Below the pieces are notes generated by a model. That model saw nothing but the letters and a program-made list of their open reading frames with translations, was not told the DNA's origin and ran no database searches. DNA of 64,000 nucleotides from Rubrivivax sp. (lineage in GTDB: Bacteria > Pseudomonadota > Gammaproteobacteria > Burkholderiales > Burkholderiaceae_C). Of the stretch, positions 16,047-27,661 are shown in pieces. The DNA lies in assembly GCA_016707445.1 (NCBI GenBank), contig JADJHR010000005.1:310001-374000 (forward strand). Direction: 5' to 3'. Each line of letters begins with the position of its first letter. The first letter of the stretch is position 1. Position numbers and translations under genes: made by a program.

Positions 16047-16472
16047 ATGACGATGGACGACACCGACCACCAACTGATCGCGCTGTTGCGCCAGGACGCG
16101 CGTCTGCCCGTGGCCAGCCTGGCCGCCAGGCTGAAGGTCTCTCGCGGCACGGTCAGCAACCGCCTGCGCAAGCTAGAAGACGAGCAGGTCATCGTGGGCT
16201 ACACCGTGCGGCTGCGCCCGGACGCCGAACCCGACCAGATCCGCGCCTGGATGGGTGTTCGGGTGGACGGCAACCAGACCCGTGCCGTGATGGCGAGCTT
16301 GCTGGGTGAACCCGGTGTCGAGGCCCTGCACGACACCAACGGTCGCTGGGACTTGCTGGCCGCGTTGCGCGCCGAATCGATGGCCGAGTTGTCGCGGGTG
16401 CTGGAGCGTATCCGGTTGATCAAGGGCATTGCCAACACCGAGACGAGCATCCTGCTCGCGTCCTACCGTTGA
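16047..16472 (+). CDS. Lrp/AsnC family transcription regulator
   Basis: A 141-residue regulator with an N-terminal winged helix-turn-helix (LIALLRQDARLPVASLAARLKVSRGTVSNRLRKLE) and a C-terminal RAM ligand-binding domain. Lrp/AsnC proteins sense amino acids and often control an adjacent catabolic gene. Its stop codon overlaps the start of the next gene (TTGA), an ornithine-cyclodeaminase family member, so an amino acid of the proline/ornithine group is a reasonable effector. A second in-frame ATG at 16053 is also possible. Confidence 0.92.
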   Translation: MTMDDTDHQLIALLRQDARLPVASLAARLKVSRGTVSNRLRKLEDEQVIVGYTVRLRPDAEPDQIRAWMGVRVDGNQTRAVMASLLGEPGVEALHDTNGRWDLLAALRAESMAELSRVLERIRLIKGIANTETSILLASYR

Positions 16473-17437
16473 AGATCGCCTTGAAGGTCTTTGATGCCGA
16501 AGCCACGCGTGCGGCCTTGCCGTTCGATCGCCTGATCCCGGCGCTGCGCGCGCTGTTTGCGGTGGGCTGCGAGGTGCCGGTTCGGCATGTACACCACATC
16601 GCCGCGCCGGCCGGCGCCTGCGACGAGGCCGTCACCTCGTTGATCATGCCGGCCTGGATATCGGGGCAGGTGTACGGGGTCAAGATCGTGAACATCGCGC
16701 CCGGCAATGCCGCGCGCGGCCTGCCCGGGTTGCACGGCAGCTACCTGCTGCACGACGCGCGCACGGGTGCGCCGCTGGCGCTGATCGACGGCGACCAGAT
16801 CACCGCGCGCCGCACGGCCGCGGCCTCGGCACTGGCCGCGTCCTGGCTGGCGCGCGATGATGCATCACACCTGCTGCTCGTCGGCGCCGGACAGGTTGCG
16901 CGGCTGTTGCCCGAGGCCTACCGCGAGGTGCGGTCGATCGAGCGCGTGACGGTGTGGGCGCGTTCGCCGGAACGGGCGGAAAGTCTGGCTGCCGAGTTGC
17001 GCGTAAGCGGTTTCGACGCCCGGCCCGCAGCCGATCTGGCGGCTGCGGTCGGCCGGGCCGACATCATCAGCTGTGCGACGCTGGCCAACGAGCCTCTGGT
17101 GCAGGGCCGCTGGCTGCGCGCGGGCAGCCATCTCGACCTGATCGGCAGCTTCACGCCGACCATGCGCGAGGCCGACGACGATTGTTTTGCCGGCGCGCGC
17201 ATCGTTGTCGATACCGACGAGGCGCTGACCAAGAGCGGCGATCTGCTCGGCCCCTTGTCTCGCGGCGTGATCAAGGCCAGCGGCGTTGCAGGAACGCTGG
17301 CCAGCCTGTCGCGCGGCGATGCCACGGGCCGACTGTCGGCCACCGAGCGCACGGTGTTCAAGTCCGTGGGAACGGCTCTCGAAGACCTGGCGGCGGCGAT
17401 GCTGGTGTGTGGCGTGTCGCTGCCGGGGCCGCCTTGA
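16469..17437 (+). CDS. Ornithine cyclodeaminase / pyrroline-2-carboxylate reductase family protein
   Basis: A 322-residue protein of the ornithine cyclodeaminase/mu-crystallin family. Visible are the substrate and lysine region PAWISGQVYGVKIVNI, the segment DGDQITARRTAAASALAASWLA, the NAD(P)-binding glycine motif LLLVGAGQVARLLPEAY, and SCATLANEPLVQGRWL. Members either deaminate ornithine to proline or reduce delta-1-pyrroline-2-carboxylate to proline, and sequence alone does not settle which. Translation begins at a TTG that overlaps the lrp stop by 3 bases, indicating coupling. It is distinct from the second family member at 22445-23554. Confidence 0.85.
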   Translation: MKIALKVFDAEATRAALPFDRLIPALRALFAVGCEVPVRHVHHIAAPAGACDEAVTSLIMPAWISGQVYGVKIVNIAPGNAARGLPGLHGSYLLHDARTGAPLALIDGDQITARRTAAASALAASWLARDDASHLLLVGAGQVARLLPEAYREVRSIERVTVWARSPERAESLAAELRVSGFDARPAADLAAAVGRADIISCATLANEPLVQGRWLRAGSHLDLIGSFTPTMREADDDCFAGARIVVDTDEALTKSGDLLGPLSRGVIKASGVAGTLASLSRGDATGRLSATERTVFKSVGTALEDLAAAMLVCGVSLPGPP

Positions 17438-17441
17438 CCGG

Positions 17442-18482
17442 TCAGATCACGTTCAGTCGCGTGCGCCGTGCGTCCTGCTGAAAGGCCTCCACCAGGCTCG
17501 TCGAGGCCATGGTGTTGAAGGCACGGATGGTCTGACCCTTTGAATCGCTCGCAAAGTCGATCATGACGATGTTGGGCATGAAGACTTTGAGCATGCCGCC
17601 GGCCGAATATTCGGTGGGGTTGATGCGCCCTGTGCGCTGCTCGATCGATTCGAGCATCAGCTTCTGCCAGGTGCTTTGAAGGCTGCTGGAACTGGATGCG
17701 GCCTTGTTCCACATCTTGTCGTTGCGTTCCTTGATGCTTTCAAGGATGCCGGTGCTGGTCCAGTACATCATGCCCATCACCTCGCGGTCGGTCGTGTTCA
17801 TGCCGGCGCGCATCAGTTCCTTCTGCTTCTGCCGGTTCTCCCGGATCTTCATGTTCTGGCTGTAGACGTAGAGGACATTCGTCCCGCCCTTGCCGAAGTA
17901 CTGCAGTCCGGCGTAGTCGGCGTCGTGCTTCTCGTCGGGCTTGAGCGAGCGACAGCCGAAGATGCCCTCGGTCGATCCCAGTCCGCGGGCTTCCGTCAAG
18001 CCATCGCTCGTGAAGATCGTGATGACCTTGCCCTTCACGTCATCCAGGGTCTTGGTGTTCAGGGAACCCGCGCCGCGAAAGTGATGGTCCCGGCCGAGCA
18101 GATACATGCACGCCACGGCAATCGCCCGGTAGTTCTTGCACTTGTCGAACTTCAGGATCAGGAACTCCGATGCGCCTTCGTTCGAGACGAAGTCCCTGGC
18201 TTCATTCAGGATGGCTTCGAGCGTCTCGCCATAGGCGCCGCGCTTGTGCTTCTCGGTGGGGTCGAGCTTGGCATTGCCGTGGTAGGTGGCCATGCCCACG
18301 GGCGTGTCGGTGACCCGGACGTCGAACAGGCGAACGCCGGCATTGGCCTGCAACCGAATGCCCACATGCTGCGTCTTGACGTTGTGGCGGCCGGCAGAAA
18401 TGCCGGCGTCATGGGCGCCAGCAAAGATGATCTGATTGATCTGCTTGTCCATGCCGCAAAAGTCGCCGTACAAGATGGTCAC
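17442..18482 (-). CDS. PI-PLC-like phosphodiesterase domain protein
   Basis: A 346-residue protein whose N-terminal half fits the PLC-like phosphodiesterase TIM barrel. His24-Asp25 in IIFAGAHDAGIS and His68 in TYHGN resemble the two catalytic histidines of bacterial phosphatidylinositol-specific phospholipase C, GVRLFDVRVT supplies the Asp/Arg strand, and SEFLILKFDK matches the next strand. No signal peptide is visible, unlike secreted PI-PLC enzymes. The C-terminal 150 residues, including a Ser-rich stretch and a WQKLM helix, were not recognised. It lies between an ornithine cyclodeaminase-like gene and putA, with which it shares no obvious pathway. Substrate unknown. Confidence 0.6.
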   Translation of the reverse strand: MTILYGDFCGMDKQINQIIFAGAHDAGISAGRHNVKTQHVGIRLQANAGVRLFDVRVTDTPVGMATYHGNAKLDPTEKHKRGAYGETLEAILNEARDFVSNEGASEFLILKFDKCKNYRAIAVACMYLLGRDHHFRGAGSLNTKTLDDVKGKVITIFTSDGLTEARGLGSTEGIFGCRSLKPDEKHDADYAGLQYFGKGGTNVLYVYSQNMKIRENRQKQKELMRAGMNTTDREVMGMMYWTSTGILESIKERNDKMWNKAASSSSSLQSTWQKLMLESIEQRTGRINPTEYSAGGMLKVFMPNIVMIDFASDSKGQTIRAFNTMASTSLVEAFQQDARRTRLNVI

Positions 18483-18571
18483 TGCTTCGACTCCACCGGT
18501 TTCTCAGCGCGGTATTTCTAGCACGGCAGTTGCCCGCGGCAAATCGTGACTATTCACTGCCGTGTGACAGT

Positions 18572-21500
18572 TCAGCCGATCGTCATCAGGCTCGCGTTGC
18601 CCCCGGCTGCGGCGGTGTTGATGCTCAGCGACCGTTCGATCAGCAGCCGCTCCAGCGGCAGTGCAGCGTCGCCGGGTGCCAACGTGACCAGGCCCACGAT
18701 CGGCCCAGGGCGCTCGGCCAGCGCGCGCAACAGGCCAGGCACGTCGGCGCTGGCGCCGTGGTGCAGCACGGCGTCGAACTGCACCGTGTCGGATTGCCAA
18801 TCCTGTGCCAGCGACACCTGGTCTCTGGCCGCTTCGGGCAGTTGGTCGCGCAGGGCCTGCGCGGCGACTGGCCAGATGGCGCGGCTGCCCACGCACAGCA
18901 CCGCGGCCAGTTGCAGCAGCCGGCTGCCATCGCCGTCGGTGCCGTCAGCGGCCAGGCAGAGCACCGATTCGCGTGGCAGCGCAGCATACAGGTTGGCTTC
19001 TCCGGTGGGTCCGGTCAGGGTGCGCCAACCCGCTTCGGGCGCCTGCGCCAGCAGCGACTCGCAGGCCTGTGCAAGCGCCGCGTTGCTGCGCTGACGGGCC
19101 CAGTGGCTCAACGCTGCACAGGCCTGGTGGCTGTTGCCGGTGCTGGCCGGGGGTGTCCAGCCGCGCAGCGGCGCCGAGGCTTCGGTGCTGGCCGCACGGA
19201 TGGCCCGTTGCGCCGCGTCGGCCGGGTGCCGGCTCAGCAGGCGCAGCAGGTACAGCGGCCCGCCGGCCTTCGGGCCGGTGCCCGACAGACCCTGGCCGCC
19301 GAAGGGCTGCACGCCAACCACGGCGCCCACGATGTTGCGGTTGGCGTACAGGTTGCCGACGTGCGCGGCGTCCACCACCTGCGCCAGCGTCTCGTCGATG
19401 CGCGTGTGCACGCCCAAGGTCAGGCCATAGCCGGTGGCGTTGATCTGCTGCAACAGCGCGGACAGGCCGTCACGCGGGTAGCGCAGCACGTGCAGCACGG
19501 GGCCGAAGACCTCGCGCTGCAATTCACCGATGTGGTCGATCTCGATCAGCGTCGGCGGCACGAAGTTGCCGCGGCTGCCGGCGTCGACGTCGATGGCAGC
19601 CGGCCGCGTCACCGCATGGCCCTTAGCGCGCATCGCCGCGATGTGATCCTCGATCAGCATCCGGGCATCGCCGTCGATCACCGGGCCGACGTCCACGGCC
19701 AGCAGGCGCGGGTCACCGACACGAAGTTCGCGCACCGCACCCTTGAGCATCGAGATCACGCGGTCGGCCGCATCGATCTGCACGCACAGCACGCGCAGCG
19801 CCGAGCAGCGCTGGCCCGCGCTGTCGAACGCCGACGAGACAGCGTCGGCCACCACCTGCTCAGCCAGCGCCGACGAGTCGACGATCATCGCGTTCTGGCC
19901 GCCGGTCTCGCCGACCAAGGGCACCGGCTGGCCGTGCGCGCCCAAGCGGCCGGCCAGGGAACGCTGCAGCAGCCGGGCAACTTCGGTCGACCCGGTGAAC
20001 AGCACGCCTTGCACGCGGGCGTCGGCGACCAGCGCGGCGCCCACGGTCTCGCCGGGGCCGGGCAGCAGTTGCAGCACGCCGCGCGGCACGCCGGCGTCCC
20101 ACAGTGCGCGAACTGCGGCGGTTGCTACCAGCGGTGTCTGCTCGGCCGGCTTGGCCAGCACCGGATTGCCGGCAACCAGCGCTGCGGCCACCTGCCCGGT
20201 GAAGATCGCCAGCGGAAAGTTCCAGGGGCTGATGCAGACCACAGGGCCCAGCGGCAGATGGTTTTCGTTGTTGAAATCACGTCGCACCTGCAAGGCGTAG
20301 TAGCGCAGGAAGTCCACCGCCTCGCGCACCTCGGCCACCGCATTGGCGCAGGTCTTGCCGGCTTCGCGTACCAACAGCGCGACCAGCTGCTCGGTATCGG
20401 CCTCGATCCGGTCGGCGGCCGCGTCGAGGCAGGTGGCGCGTTGGGCCGGCGCGGTGGCGGCCCATCCAGGTGCCGCTTGCGCTGCGATGCACAAGGCGGT
20501 CTCGACCTCGGCCGTGGTCACGTCGCGCACGGTGCCGACCCCATCGCCGCGATCCGCGGGGTTCAGCACTGGGCGTGAGGTGTCGGCGGCGGCCGTTTCG
20601 GTGCCCAGCATCGGCTCGGCTGAGCCAGGCCGCCCTCCTGCTGCCGTCAGCACATTCGACAGCGACTGCAGCGTGGTCTCGTCGGCCAGGTCCAACCCGC
20701 GTGAATTCAGGCGCCCGGGCCCGTACAGCGCCCTTGGCAGCGGGATGGCGGGATGCGGCAAGCCGACACTGCCTTCGTGGGCGGCCATGTTCTGCACGGT
20801 TCGCACCGGGTCCTGCACCAGCTCGGCCAGCGGCAGGCTTTCGTCGGCAATGCGGTTGACGAACGAGGTGTTGGCACCGTTTTCCAGCAGACGCCGCACC
20901 AGATAGGCCAGCAGTGTCTCGTGCGTGCCTACCGGCGCGTAGATGCGGCAGGCGCGGCCGAGCCGGCCCTCGGCCACCGGCCCGACCACCTGTTCATACA
21001 GCGGCTCACCCATGCCATGCAGGCACTGGAACTCGTAGGCGTCATCCTTGCCATCGGCGCCTTGGGCCCGGGCGAGCTCGTGAATCGTGGCCAGCGTCTG
21101 CGCGTTGTGGGTGGCGAACTGCGGGTAGACCGCGTCGGCCGCCGCCAGCAGCTTGCGAGCGCAGGCGATGTAGGCGACATCGGTGTAGGCCTTGCGCGTG
21201 TAGACCGGGTAGCCGTCCAGCCCGTCGAGCTGCGCGCGCTTGATCTCCGAATCCCAGTACGCGCCCTTGACCAGGCGCACCATCAGGCGATGGCTGCTGC
21301 GCCGGGCCAGGTCGACGATGAAATCCACCACCGCTGGGCAACGTTTCTGGTAGGCCTGGATCACGAAACCGATGCCGTTCCAGCCCGCCAGTGCGGGCTC
21401 GAAGCACAGGCGCTCGAGCAGCTCGAGCGACAACTCCAGCCGGTCCGACTCTTCGGCGTCGATGTTGAGTCCGATGTCGTACTGCCGCGCCAGCTGCGCC

Positions 21501-22339
21501 AGCTGGAACAGCCGTGGGTACAGCTCGGACATCACGCGTCGCAGCTTGGCGCGGCAGTAGCGCGGGTGCAGCGCCGACAGCTTGATCGAGATGCCTGGTC
21601 CCTGGCACACGCCCAGGCCCGCGGCAGCGCGGCCGATGGCGTGGATCGCGTTCTCGTAGGCCGACAGGTAGGACTGCGCGTCGTCGGCAGTCATCGCTGC
21701 TTCGCCCAGCATGTCGTAGGAAAAGCGAAACCCCTGCGCTTCGCGACTTTTGGCGTTGTCCAGCGCCTGTTCGATCGTCTCGCCGGTGACGAACTGCTCT
21801 CCCATCAGGCGCATCGCCATGTCCACGCCTTTGCGGATCAGCGGCTCGCCGCCGCGTGAGAGCAGCCTGCGCAGCACGGCGCTGAGCCCGCTGTCACTGT
21901 GCGTGGCCACCAGCTTGCCGGTGAACAGCAGGCCCCAGGTGGCGGCATTCACAAACAGCGACCGGCTGTGACCCAGATGGGCCTGCCAGTTGCTGGTGCC
22001 GATCTTGTCGCGGATGAGTGCGTTGCGTGTGGCCGCGTCGGGGATGCGCAGCAGCGCTTCGGCCAGGCACATCAGCGCCACGCCTTCCTGCGAGCTGAGC
22101 GCGAATTCCTGCAGCAAGCCCTGCACCAGGCCGGCGCGTCCGCTGTCGCGCGTGCGCTGGCGCACGGCGCCGGCAATGCGCAGCGCCAGCACTTCGATTG
22201 CCTGCGCCTGGGCCGGCGGCTGCCGGGCCTGCTCGAGCAAGCCTGGCAGCAGTTCGGGCTCAGGCCGCCGTGTGGCGGCGCTGACTGCTGCGCGCAGCGG
22301 TGACGTGGACAGCACGGGCGTCAGGGGCATGGCGTTCAT
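18572..22339 (-). CDS. putA: Bifunctional proline dehydrogenase / L-glutamate gamma-semialdehyde dehydrogenase
   Basis: A 1255-residue enzyme that oxidises proline to pyrroline-5-carboxylate (FAD) and then to glutamate (NAD). The ProDH barrel is seen in SIKLSALHPRY, NIDAEESDRLELSLEL, RLVKGAYWDSEIKRAQ and FATHNAQTL. The aldehyde dehydrogenase part is seen in ISPWNFPLAIFTGQVAAAL, a FTGSTEVARLLQ cofactor loop, GETGGQNAMIVD and the catalytic Cys845 in SAGQRCSALRVL. The N-terminal ribbon-helix-helix DNA-binding domain of E. coli PutA is absent, so this form is not a self-repressor. A C-terminal extension after about residue 1040 is typical of long PutA types. The ATG at 22339 has GGAG 8 bases upstream; 22330 is an alternative. 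Confidence 0.95.
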   Translation of the reverse strand: MNAMPLTPVLSTSPLRAAVSAATRRPEPELLPGLLEQARQPPAQAQAIEVLALRIAGAVRQRTRDSGRAGLVQGLLQEFALSSQEGVALMCLAEALLRIPDAATRNALIRDKIGTSNWQAHLGHSRSLFVNAATWGLLFTGKLVATHSDSGLSAVLRRLLSRGGEPLIRKGVDMAMRLMGEQFVTGETIEQALDNAKSREAQGFRFSYDMLGEAAMTADDAQSYLSAYENAIHAIGRAAAGLGVCQGPGISIKLSALHPRYCRAKLRRVMSELYPRLFQLAQLARQYDIGLNIDAEESDRLELSLELLERLCFEPALAGWNGIGFVIQAYQKRCPAVVDFIVDLARRSSHRLMVRLVKGAYWDSEIKRAQLDGLDGYPVYTRKAYTDVAYIACARKLLAAADAVYPQFATHNAQTLATIHELARAQGADGKDDAYEFQCLHGMGEPLYEQVVGPVAEGRLGRACRIYAPVGTHETLLAYLVRRLLENGANTSFVNRIADESLPLAELVQDPVRTVQNMAAHEGSVGLPHPAIPLPRALYGPGRLNSRGLDLADETTLQSLSNVLTAAGGRPGSAEPMLGTETAAADTSRPVLNPADRGDGVGTVRDVTTAEVETALCIAAQAAPGWAATAPAQRATCLDAAADRIEADTEQLVALLVREAGKTCANAVAEVREAVDFLRYYALQVRRDFNNENHLPLGPVVCISPWNFPLAIFTGQVAAALVAGNPVLAKPAEQTPLVATAAVRALWDAGVPRGVLQLLPGPGETVGAALVADARVQGVLFTGSTEVARLLQRSLAGRLGAHGQPVPLVGETGGQNAMIVDSSALAEQVVADAVSSAFDSAGQRCSALRVLCVQIDAADRVISMLKGAVRELRVGDPRLLAVDVGPVIDGDARMLIEDHIAAMRAKGHAVTRPAAIDVDAGSRGNFVPPTLIEIDHIGELQREVFGPVLHVLRYPRDGLSALLQQINATGYGLTLGVHTRIDETLAQVVDAAHVGNLYANRNIVGAVVGVQPFGGQGLSGTGPKAGGPLYLLRLLSRHPADAAQRAIRAASTEASAPLRGWTPPASTGNSHQACAALSHWARQRSNAALAQACESLLAQAPEAGWRTLTGPTGEANLYAALPRESVLCLAADGTDGDGSRLLQLAAVLCVGSRAIWPVAAQALRDQLPEAARDQVSLAQDWQSDTVQFDAVLHHGASADVPGLLRALAERPGPIVGLVTLAPGDAALPLERLLIERSLSINTAAAGGNASLMTIG

Positions 22340-22444
22340 CAACGCGCTCCAGCGGGGTGGCGTGCCGAGCCGGCACAGGCGCGCAGTGTCCACGGTGCGT
22401 GACCGGATGTTCTGCGCATTTGCGTGACCCGCGACGCCGAAAAT

Positions 22445-23554
22445 TCAGTCGACGGTCTGCAAGGCCGGGGCGGATGCGGGCTGGCTTGGCGCGGCCGCAG
22501 AGGTCAAAGAGGCCAGCGCGGCGGACCCCAGCAGGCCGAACAAGTTCTTCGGATCTGCCGGCTGTAGCACCAGCTCGATGCGGTTACCGATACCGAGCTC
22601 GGTCGCCGCATCCGAGACAAAGCACAACGCGCTGTAGTCCTCGAGTGCAAAGCCGACCGAATCGAACACGGTGACCTGATCGGCGCTGCGGCGGCCCGGC
22701 TGGTTGCCTGCCAACACGTGCCAGAACTCGGTGACTGCGAAGTCGGCCGACATTTGCTGGATGTCGCCCTCGACGCGCGTCTGCGGTTCGAATTCGACGA
22801 ACACGGCCGCCGCTTCGAGCACGCCGCGGTGCAGTTCGGTCTTGCCCGGACAGTCGCCACCAACCGCGTTGATGTGCATGCCGGGCTCGATCATCGCGGG
22901 CGTGATGATGGTCGCCAGGTTCTTGTCGGCGGTGAGCGTGGTCACGATGTCGGCGCCACGCACCGCTTCGGCGGTGCTGTTGCAGATCGTCAAGGTAAGG
23001 CCATGCCCGGCCAGGTTGGCCGCGAGCTTGGCGCTGGCGGCCGGGTCGACATCGAACAGTCGAAGCTCACGGATGCCGACGAGGTCGCGCATGGCGATCG
23101 CCTGAAACTCGCTTTGCGCGCCGTTGCCGATCAGCGCCATCACGCGGCTGTCGGGCCGTGCCAGCCGGCATGCCGCAACCGCCGACATCGCAGCGGTGCG
23201 GATCGCGGTGACCAGGGTCAGCTCAGACAGCACAAGCGGCAGGCCGGTGGCGACATCGGCCAGCACGCCGAAGGCCATCACCGTGGGCAGGCCGCTGCGC
23301 GTGTTTTCGGGGTGGCCGTTGACGTACTTGAACGCGAAGTGGCGAGCATCGCCAATCGGCATCAGCTCGATCACCCCATGGGGCGAATGGCAGGCGACCC
23401 GTGCCGATAGGTCAAAGTCGTGCCAGCGCAGAAAGTCGCGCTCGATGCGGGCGGCAAGCTCGGCGATGCACCGGCCCAGACCCTTGCGTTGCACGATGCG
23501 CACCATGTCGGTCGCGCCGATGTAGACGGTGGTTGCATGCTGCTTGTTCGACAT
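22445..23554 (-). CDS. Ornithine cyclodeaminase
   Basis: A 369-residue protein of the ornithine cyclodeaminase family and longer than the 322-residue relative at 16469. Recognisable segments are GVIELMPIGDARHFAFKYVN, LSELTLVTAIRTAAMSAVAA, the NAD-binding motif ALIGNGAQSEFQAIAM, NAVGGDCPGKTEL and SVGFALEDYSAL. The enzyme converts L-ornithine to L-proline and ammonia. It lies just upstream of putA on the same strand (gap about 105 bases), giving a route ornithine to proline to glutamate. The C-terminal tail is Ala/Pro-rich and probably flexible. Confidence 0.88.
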   Translation of the reverse strand: MSNKQHATTVYIGATDMVRIVQRKGLGRCIAELAARIERDFLRWHDFDLSARVACHSPHGVIELMPIGDARHFAFKYVNGHPENTRSGLPTVMAFGVLADVATGLPLVLSELTLVTAIRTAAMSAVAACRLARPDSRVMALIGNGAQSEFQAIAMRDLVGIRELRLFDVDPAASAKLAANLAGHGLTLTICNSTAEAVRGADIVTTLTADKNLATIITPAMIEPGMHINAVGGDCPGKTELHRGVLEAAAVFVEFEPQTRVEGDIQQMSADFAVTEFWHVLAGNQPGRRSADQVTVFDSVGFALEDYSALCFVSDAATELGIGNRIELVLQPADPKNLFGLLGSAALASLTSAAAPSQPASAPALQTVD

Positions 23555-23680
23555 GTGGGGCCCCGGGGTGGATGCCCACAGTGTCCGTGCGGTGGTCGCT
23601 CAAGCGGAACAAGGCAGATGGCCAGCCAGGACGTCGGCAGCCGCCAAAGTGGCAGCGCTGGCTGGCGATCTGCTGGGCTC

Positions 23681-23923
23681 TCAGTCGACGCTGGGTTGCG
23701 CCGAAAATTCGGGCGTGACCAGCGTCGGCCGGATGTTCTGGGCCAGATCGCCCTTCGGGCCCTGCACCACTTCATAGGCGACGCGGCTGCCTTGCTTCAA
23801 GGTCCGAAAGCCGTCCATCTGCACGGCCGAGAAATGGGCAAAGACATCGGCCCCACCTTCGTCGGGCTGGATGAAGCCGAAGCCCTTGGCGTCGTTGAAC
23901 CACTTGACCACACCGTTTGCCAT
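23681..23923 (-). CDS. Cold shock-like protein (CspA family)
   Basis: An 80-residue single cold-shock domain with both RNA-binding motifs, KGFGFIQPD (RNP1) and VFAHFSAVQ (RNP2), and the start MANGVVKWFNDAKGFG. It binds single-stranded nucleic acids. It has a C-terminal extension (LVTPEFSAQPSVD) beyond the usual 66-70 residues. It is divergent from clpS, with 259 bases between them that must hold its promoter and leader. This csp-clpS-clpA order is common in Burkholderiales. Confidence 0.95.
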   Translation of the reverse strand: MANGVVKWFNDAKGFGFIQPDEGGADVFAHFSAVQMDGFRTLKQGSRVAYEVVQGPKGDLAQNIRPTLVTPEFSAQPSVD

Positions 23924-24171
23924 GACGGGCCTCCCATGCTCTTATTGACAGAAATTCTCTGGTGCGTCAGGAGTTCTTGTCAAGCCATTCGACAAAGGCG
24001 AAGCTCTGGCAAGTCACAACCCCGGGGTGTATCCGTTGCCACTTCACGTCAAATACGCGCGAAAGCCGTTGCTTCGACCGTCAGATCGGGGCTTGATTGG
24101 CGGCTGTACGGGCCAACATGCACTCATGCCCCCAGCAGGCCGTGCGCTGCACGGCCCTAACGCATGCTGGC

Positions 24172-24177
24172 TAGAAT
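24172..24177 (+). promoter_or_regulatory. Probable -10 element of clpS
   Basis: TAGAAT ends only 5 bases before the clpS ATG at 24183. If used, transcription would start at or next to the start codon, giving a leaderless or nearly leaderless mRNA. No ribosome-binding site is visible ahead of the ATG, which agrees with that reading. Confidence 0.4.
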
Positions 24178-24182
24178 GACCC

Positions 24183-24535
24183 ATGCCCGATGACGGCCCT
24201 CAATTGCCACCCAAATCGCCAGCCCGCACCCGTCGCGACGGTGGGCAGGGCGCGGTCGTCGCCGAGCGCAAAGCGGCCCGGACCAAACCGCCGACCCTGT
24301 ACCAGGTGGTCCTTCTCAACGACGACTACACGCCGATGGAGTTTGTCGTGATGGTTTTGCAGCAGTTCTTCTTGCGCGACCTGAACACAGCCACACACAT
24401 CATGCTCAAGATCCATCACGAGGGGCGCGGCGTCTGTGGGGTGTACCCGAAGGACATCGCGGCCACCAAGGTCGAACTGGTCCTGGCCGCGGCGCGCCGC
24501 GACGGACACCCGCTTCAGTGCATTATGGAGGCCGC

Positions 24536-24539
<4 letters not shown>
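24183..24539 (+). CDS. clpS: ATP-dependent Clp protease adaptor ClpS
   Basis: A 118-residue N-end-rule adaptor that delivers proteins with destabilising N-termini to ClpA. The conserved core starts near residue 38 with LYQVVLLNDDYTPMEFVVMVLQ, followed by ATHIMLKIHHEGRGVCGVYPKDIAATKV, including the substrate-pocket residues. The first 35 residues are a basic, probably disordered leader. The stop overlaps the clpA start (ATGA). Confidence 0.96.
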
Positions 24540-26839
<2,300 letters not shown>

Positions 26840-26841
26840 TC

Positions 26842-26860
26842 GCCGGCCTGGAGTGCCGGC
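26842..26860. terminator. Possible hairpin between clpA and mtfA
   Basis: GCCGGC at 26842-26847 and again at 26855-26860 can pair around a 7-base loop. It lies in the 40-base gap between two convergent genes, where a shared terminator is expected, but there is no T-run. Confidence 0.35.
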
Positions 26861-26879
26861 TGCTGCGAGCGGTCGGTGG

Positions 26880-27659
26880 CTATGTGGCCGCTGCAGGGTC
26901 GCAGCGGTAAAAGCGGGCCAGCAGCGCGTACAGGGCGGGATGCTCTGCACGCAACGCGGCGGCGTTGACGAAGAACGCCTCGCTGGCGACCGCGAAGAAC
27001 TCTTCCGGGGCCTCGGCGCCATAGGGGTCCAGAGTGCTCGGCGCCTGCGCGGCGACGCGGGCGACCAGCTGATCGAAGGCCGCGGTCAACGTTGCCACCC
27101 ATTCCGCACGTTCGATGTCGGGTGGCAAGGGCGGCACCCCGTTGGCAACGCCGTCGGCCATGTCCAGCACATGCGCAAATTCGTGGATCACCACGTTGTA
27201 GCCCTCGGCGGCCGTGCGGCCACTGCTGCGAACGTCGCGCCAGGAAAGCATCACCGGCCCGCCCTCGACGGCTTCGCCCGACAGCAGTTCGTCGTACTCG
27301 TGCAGCACGCCGTCTTCGTCCAGGTGTTGCCGACGTGCCACCACTTGATCCGGGTGCAGCACGATGCCGACAAAACCATCGTAGCGCTCGAGCCCCAGAT
27401 GCAGCACCGGCAGGCAGGCTTGCGCCGCCACGGCGACGACGACGTCGTTGCTCAGCCGCAGTGGCGGCACGGCGGTGAATTCCTTGCGATCGAGGAACAG
27501 GCTGCTCATGCGGCGCAGCGCGCTGGCGCCGGGATCGGCGGGCGATCTCAGAAAGGGGTAACGCACCAGCGTGCGCTTCCACAAATCGTCGGCAATCGGG
27601 CGACGCCGCAGGGCGGCGGCCTCGCGCCGTGCCGTCCACCATTGACTGATCGTCGGCAT
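26880..27659 (-). CDS. mtfA: MtfA-like zinc metallopeptidase
   Basis: A 259-residue protein of the MtfA (YeeI) family. The zinc motif HEFAH in YNVVIHEFAHVLDMADG is present, with the third ligand expected in EEFFAVASEAFF, as in MtfA. The N-terminus LWKRTLVRYPFLR is also typical. In E. coli MtfA binds the Mlc repressor and has aminopeptidase activity; the role outside enterobacteria is unclear. The ATG at 27659 is two bases after the lpxH stop, so it is the last gene of the ppiA-ppiB-lpxH-mtfA operon. Confidence 0.9.
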   Translation of the reverse strand: MPTISQWWTARREAAALRRRPIADDLWKRTLVRYPFLRSPADPGASALRRMSSLFLDRKEFTAVPPLRLSNDVVVAVAAQACLPVLHLGLERYDGFVGIVLHPDQVVARRQHLDEDGVLHEYDELLSGEAVEGGPVMLSWRDVRSSGRTAAEGYNVVIHEFAHVLDMADGVANGVPPLPPDIERAEWVATLTAAFDQLVARVAAQAPSTLDPYGAEAPEEFFAVASEAFFVNAAALRAEHPALYALLARFYRCDPAAAT

Positions 27660-27661
27660 CC

